DNA of 6,160 bases from an uncultured Clostridia bacterium. Lineage in GTDB: Bacteria > Bacillota > Clostridia > TANB77 > CAG-508. How positions within the stretch are numbered: the first letter of the stretch is position 1; each line of letters starts with the position of its first letter. The notes under the pieces were generated by a model. That model saw nothing but the letters and a program-made list of their open reading frames with translations, searched no databases and was not told the DNA's origin. The stretch spans positions 1 through 6,160 of the forward strand of contig CANRML010000075.1 of NCBI GenBank assembly GCA_947631725.1, read 5' to 3'. The position numbers and the translations under genes were made by a program. Shown here piece after piece: positions 4,279-6,160 of the stretch.

Positions 4279-6039
4279 CTAGTTAGAATTTTTCTCATCA
4301 ACATCTAATTTAATATGCACATCTTTTAATTGTTCTGGCATAACCTTTGAAGGTGCTCTCATTAGTAAATCTCTTGCTCTTTTATTTTTTGGAAATGCAA
4401 TAACTTCCCTAATATTTTGTGCATCTGCAATTAGCATAATCATTCTATCAATTCCTGGTGCAGCTCCTGCATGTGGTGGTGTTCCGTATTGAAATGCATT
4501 ATATAAGGCTCCAAATCTTTCTTTTACGTCTTGCTCTGTATATCCTGCTATTTCAAATGCTTTTACCATAATTTCTGGATCATGGTTTCTTACTGCTCCT
4601 GATGCCATTTCATATCCATTACATACTAAATCATATTGATATGCTAATATATCTAATGGCTCTTTATTTTCAAGTGCATCTAACCCACCTTGTGGCATAG
4701 AAAATGGATTATGGCTAAAATCAATTGTACCTTCATCTGATAATTCATACATTGGAAAATCTACAATAAAGCAAAATCTATATACATTTTTCTCTATTAA
4801 GTCTAATCTTTTTCCTAATTCAATTCTAACAAGTCCTGCAATTTTCTGTGCTTTTTCAAATTCATCAGCAATAAAGAAAATGCTAGAATTTTTCTCAGCT
4901 CTATATTTGTTTTGCAATATTTTTTTACTATCTTCTGTAATAAATTTTGAAATTCCTCCTGTAAATTCTCCTGTTTCTTCTATTTTTACCCAAGCTAGTC
5001 CTTTTGCTCCTACTTCATCTGTTTTAGCATATTCTCCCATTTTGTCAAAGAACTTTCTTCCTTGTTTTGCACCATCTGGTACAATAATCATTTTTATAGT
5101 TTTTCCTTTAAAAGCATTAAATTCTGTATCTTTAAAGATTTCCGTTCCATCTTGAATTATAAGAGGGTTTCTTAAATCTGGTTTGTCTATTCCATATTTC
5201 TCCATTGCTTCTTTATATGGAATTCTAACAAATGGTCCTTCATCTACCTTCCAATTTGTATGTTTTTTGAAAGTATATGGTACTACCTCTTCTATTACTT
5301 TAAATACATCTTCTTGTGTGCTAAATGCCATTTCAAAGTCTAATTGATAAAATTCTCCTGGTGCTCTATCTGCCCTTGGATCTTCATCCCTAAAGCAAGG
5401 AGCTATTTGATAATATTTATTAAATCCACTTACCATTAGTAATTGTTTAAATTGTTGTGGTGCTTGTGGTAATGCATAAAATTCTCCAGGATTTAATCTA
5501 CTTGGAACTAAATAATCTCTTGCTCCTTCTGGAGAAGAATTAGCTAAGATTGGTGTTTGTACTTCTGTAAAATGTAATTCATCCATTTTATCTCTCAAAG
5601 TTTTTAAAATTTTAGAACGTAATATTATATTATTATGTAATTGAGTATTTCTTAAATCTAAAAAACGATATTCTAAGCGTAAGTCTTCTCTTACTTCTTG
5701 GTCTGTATTTACTTCAAATGGTAATACATTTTTACATTTTCCTAATACTTCTAATTCTTGTGCAATAACTTCAATCTCTCCTGTTGGAATATTAGGATTT
5801 TTACTTGTTCTTTCTACAACATTTCCTTTTACATGAATACATGATTCTGCTTTAAAGTCTTTTGCTTTATTTTGTAAATTTTCTTCATTTACAACAATTT
5901 GCGTAATACCAGATTCATCTCTTAAATCTATAAATATCATCCCACCTAAATTTCTAATTTTTTGTATCCAACCAGCTAATTCTACTGTTTCTCCTACATT
6001 TTTGATATTTAATTCTCCACAAGTTTTTGTTCTATACAT
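4279..6039 (-). CDS. aspS: Aspartyl-tRNA synthetase (class II, bacterial type with GAD insertion)
   Basis: AspRS charges tRNA-Asp with aspartate using ATP. From the chosen start it is 586 residues, the usual bacterial size. An OB-fold anticodon-binding domain (about 1-105; GWIQKIRNLGGMIFIDLRD) precedes the class II catalytic core. The core has SSPEGARDYLVPSR, PQAPQQFKQLL, motif 2 (FRDEDPRADRAPGEFYQLD, about 216-234) and motif 3 (GAAPGIDRMIML, 525-536). A GAD-type insertion lies at about 280-410. The PGEFYQLD and PGIDR versions differ from the RQPEFTQID and FGLDR of E. coli. They look like the form I recall from Alphaproteobacteria. I chose the ATG at 6037-6039 because family members begin M-x-R-T-x-x-C-G-E-L, as here (MYRTKTCGEL). 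An ATG 12 bases upstream (6049-6051) would add MKLK and touches the ribosome binding site. The stop is TAG at 4279-4281. It is the first gene of the aspS-mnmA operon. Confidence 0.96.
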   Translation of the reverse strand: MYRTKTCGELNIKNVGETVELAGWIQKIRNLGGMIFIDLRDESGITQIVVNEENLQNKAKDFKAESCIHVKGNVVERTSKNPNIPTGEIEVIAQELEVLGKCKNVLPFEVNTDQEVREDLRLEYRFLDLRNTQLHNNIILRSKILKTLRDKMDELHFTEVQTPILANSSPEGARDYLVPSRLNPGEFYALPQAPQQFKQLLMVSGFNKYYQIAPCFRDEDPRADRAPGEFYQLDFEMAFSTQEDVFKVIEEVVPYTFKKHTNWKVDEGPFVRIPYKEAMEKYGIDKPDLRNPLIIQDGTEIFKDTEFNAFKGKTIKMIIVPDGAKQGRKFFDKMGEYAKTDEVGAKGLAWVKIEETGEFTGGISKFITEDSKKILQNKYRAEKNSSIFFIADEFEKAQKIAGLVRIELGKRLDLIEKNVYRFCFIVDFPMYELSDEGTIDFSHNPFSMPQGGLDALENKEPLDILAYQYDLVCNGYEMASGAVRNHDPEIMVKAFEIAGYTEQDVKERFGALYNAFQYGTPPHAGAAPGIDRMIMLIADAQNIREVIAFPKNKRARDLLMRAPSKVMPEQLKDVHIKLDVDEKNSN

Positions 6040-6051
6040 TTTTAATTTCAT

Positions 6052-6060
6052 TCCTTCCTT
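6052..6060 (-). promoter_or_regulatory. Ribosome binding site of aspS, which leaves two possible starts
   Basis: On the minus strand AAGGAAGGA directly abuts an ATG (6049-6051) and lies 12 bases before a second in-frame ATG (6037-6039). The second fits the family N-terminus better, and the matching spacing before mnmA, where the first ATG is blocked by TGA, shows that this host can use the longer distance. Confidence 0.6.
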
Positions 6061-6082
6061 TTGATTTTGTCATCCTTTGCGT

Positions 6083-6111
6083 ATTATATCACAGTTTTTT
6101 TGCTTTTTCAA
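6083..6111 (-). promoter_or_regulatory. Strong extended -10 promoter of the aspS-mnmA operon
   Basis: On the minus strand TTGAAA (6106-6111) and a perfect TATAAT (6083-6088) are 17 bases apart, and TGA directly before TATAAT gives the extended -10 'TGn' element. The predicted transcription start is near 6076. The leader of under 40 bases leaves no room for a T-box or other riboswitch downstream of this promoter. Confidence 0.85.
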
Positions 6112-6135
6112 TAAATTGTTAATAACTATACATAA

Positions 6136-6154
6136 TTTTGACTTTTGGTCAAAA
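6136..6154. repeat. Short inverted repeat upstream of the aspS promoter
   Basis: TTTTGAC (6136-6142) and GTCAAAA (6148-6154) form a 7-bp stem around a 5-base loop, about 25 bases upstream of the aspS -35 box. No T run follows the stem on either strand (A residues continue on the plus side), so it is not a good terminator as seen. It might be an operator or part of a signal that continues past the window edge. Confidence 0.35.
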
Positions 6155-6160
6155 AAATAG

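Noticed and set aside
4254..4285. Terminator between aspS and mnmA
   Set aside because: A seven-T run follows the aspS stop codon on the minus strand, but the only stem available is made of A-T pairs around a long loop, too weak to stop transcription. Co-transcription is more likely.
4880..5155. Plus-strand open frame of 91 codons inside aspS
   Set aside because: It is antisense to the conserved GAD domain of AspRS, and its Ser/Pro/Phe-rich product resembles no protein I recognise. It is a shadow frame.
6136..6157. CtsR-like operator (GGTCAAA heptads)
   Set aside because: One GGTCAAA heptad is present, but CtsR sites need two direct heptads three bases apart. Here the second copy is inverted, so the match is not supported.
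6039..6160. T-box leader controlling aspS
   Set aside because: Aminoacyl-tRNA synthetase genes in Firmicutes often have T-box leaders, but the promoter at 6083-6111 leaves under 40 bases of leader. No conserved T-box core sequence or terminator/antiterminator pair is present.

Overview
This window is a strongly AT-rich piece of chromosome from a low-GC, Gram-positive-type bacterium. Several signals point to an anaerobic, probably uncultured and gut-type, member of the Clostridia. These are the GGA/AGG-type ribosome binding sites, the good sigma-A-like promoters, an MnmA with the paired-cysteine style of anaerobic Firmicutes, and a prepilin-like protein with the 'GITLIALV' N-terminus common in clostridial metagenome genomes. 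The taxonomic call is inference; no marker here fixes it to a genus.

The layout from left to right is as follows. (1) Positions 1-551, minus strand: an HD-domain phosphohydrolase-like gene whose 3' end lies outside the window. Its promoter overlaps the terminator hairpin of the next gene. (2) Positions 641-2332, minus strand: a 563-residue surface protein. It joins a type IV prepilin-like N-terminus to a beta-rich middle and a C-terminal formylglycine-generating-enzyme/sulfatase-modifying-factor (C-type-lectin-like) fold that lacks the catalytic cysteines. (3) Positions 2333-2460: a compact divergent promoter region holding a 12-bp palindrome. (4) Positions 2461-3156, plus strand: a small monofunctional peptidoglycan glycosyltransferase (GT51). 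(5) Positions 3169-6039, minus strand: an aspS-mnmA pair, with aspartyl-tRNA synthetase upstream and tRNA 2-thiouridylase downstream. It is driven by a strong extended -10 promoter at 6083-6111. mnmA converges on the GT51 gene with only 12 bases between stop codons, and one hairpin spans both ends.

Functionally the window holds two housekeeping translation genes in one operon, one cell-wall polymerase, one exported putative pilin-type adhesin and one putative phosphohydrolase. The adhesin and the GT51 gene are divergently transcribed from adjacent promoters and both act at the cell envelope, but nothing in the sequence proves that they cooperate. No tRNA, rRNA, CRISPR array, insertion sequence or phage module was seen. 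No gene-free stretch exceeds 300 bases; the longest are 2333-2460 and 6052-6160, and both are accounted for by promoters and short inverted repeats.

I found no convincing new multi-gene system. The items most worth a second look are the pilin/FGE-fold fusion without the usual Glu5, the alphaproteobacterial-like AspRS motifs in a clostridial setting, and the identical spacing of the ribosome binding sites in front of aspS and mnmA.
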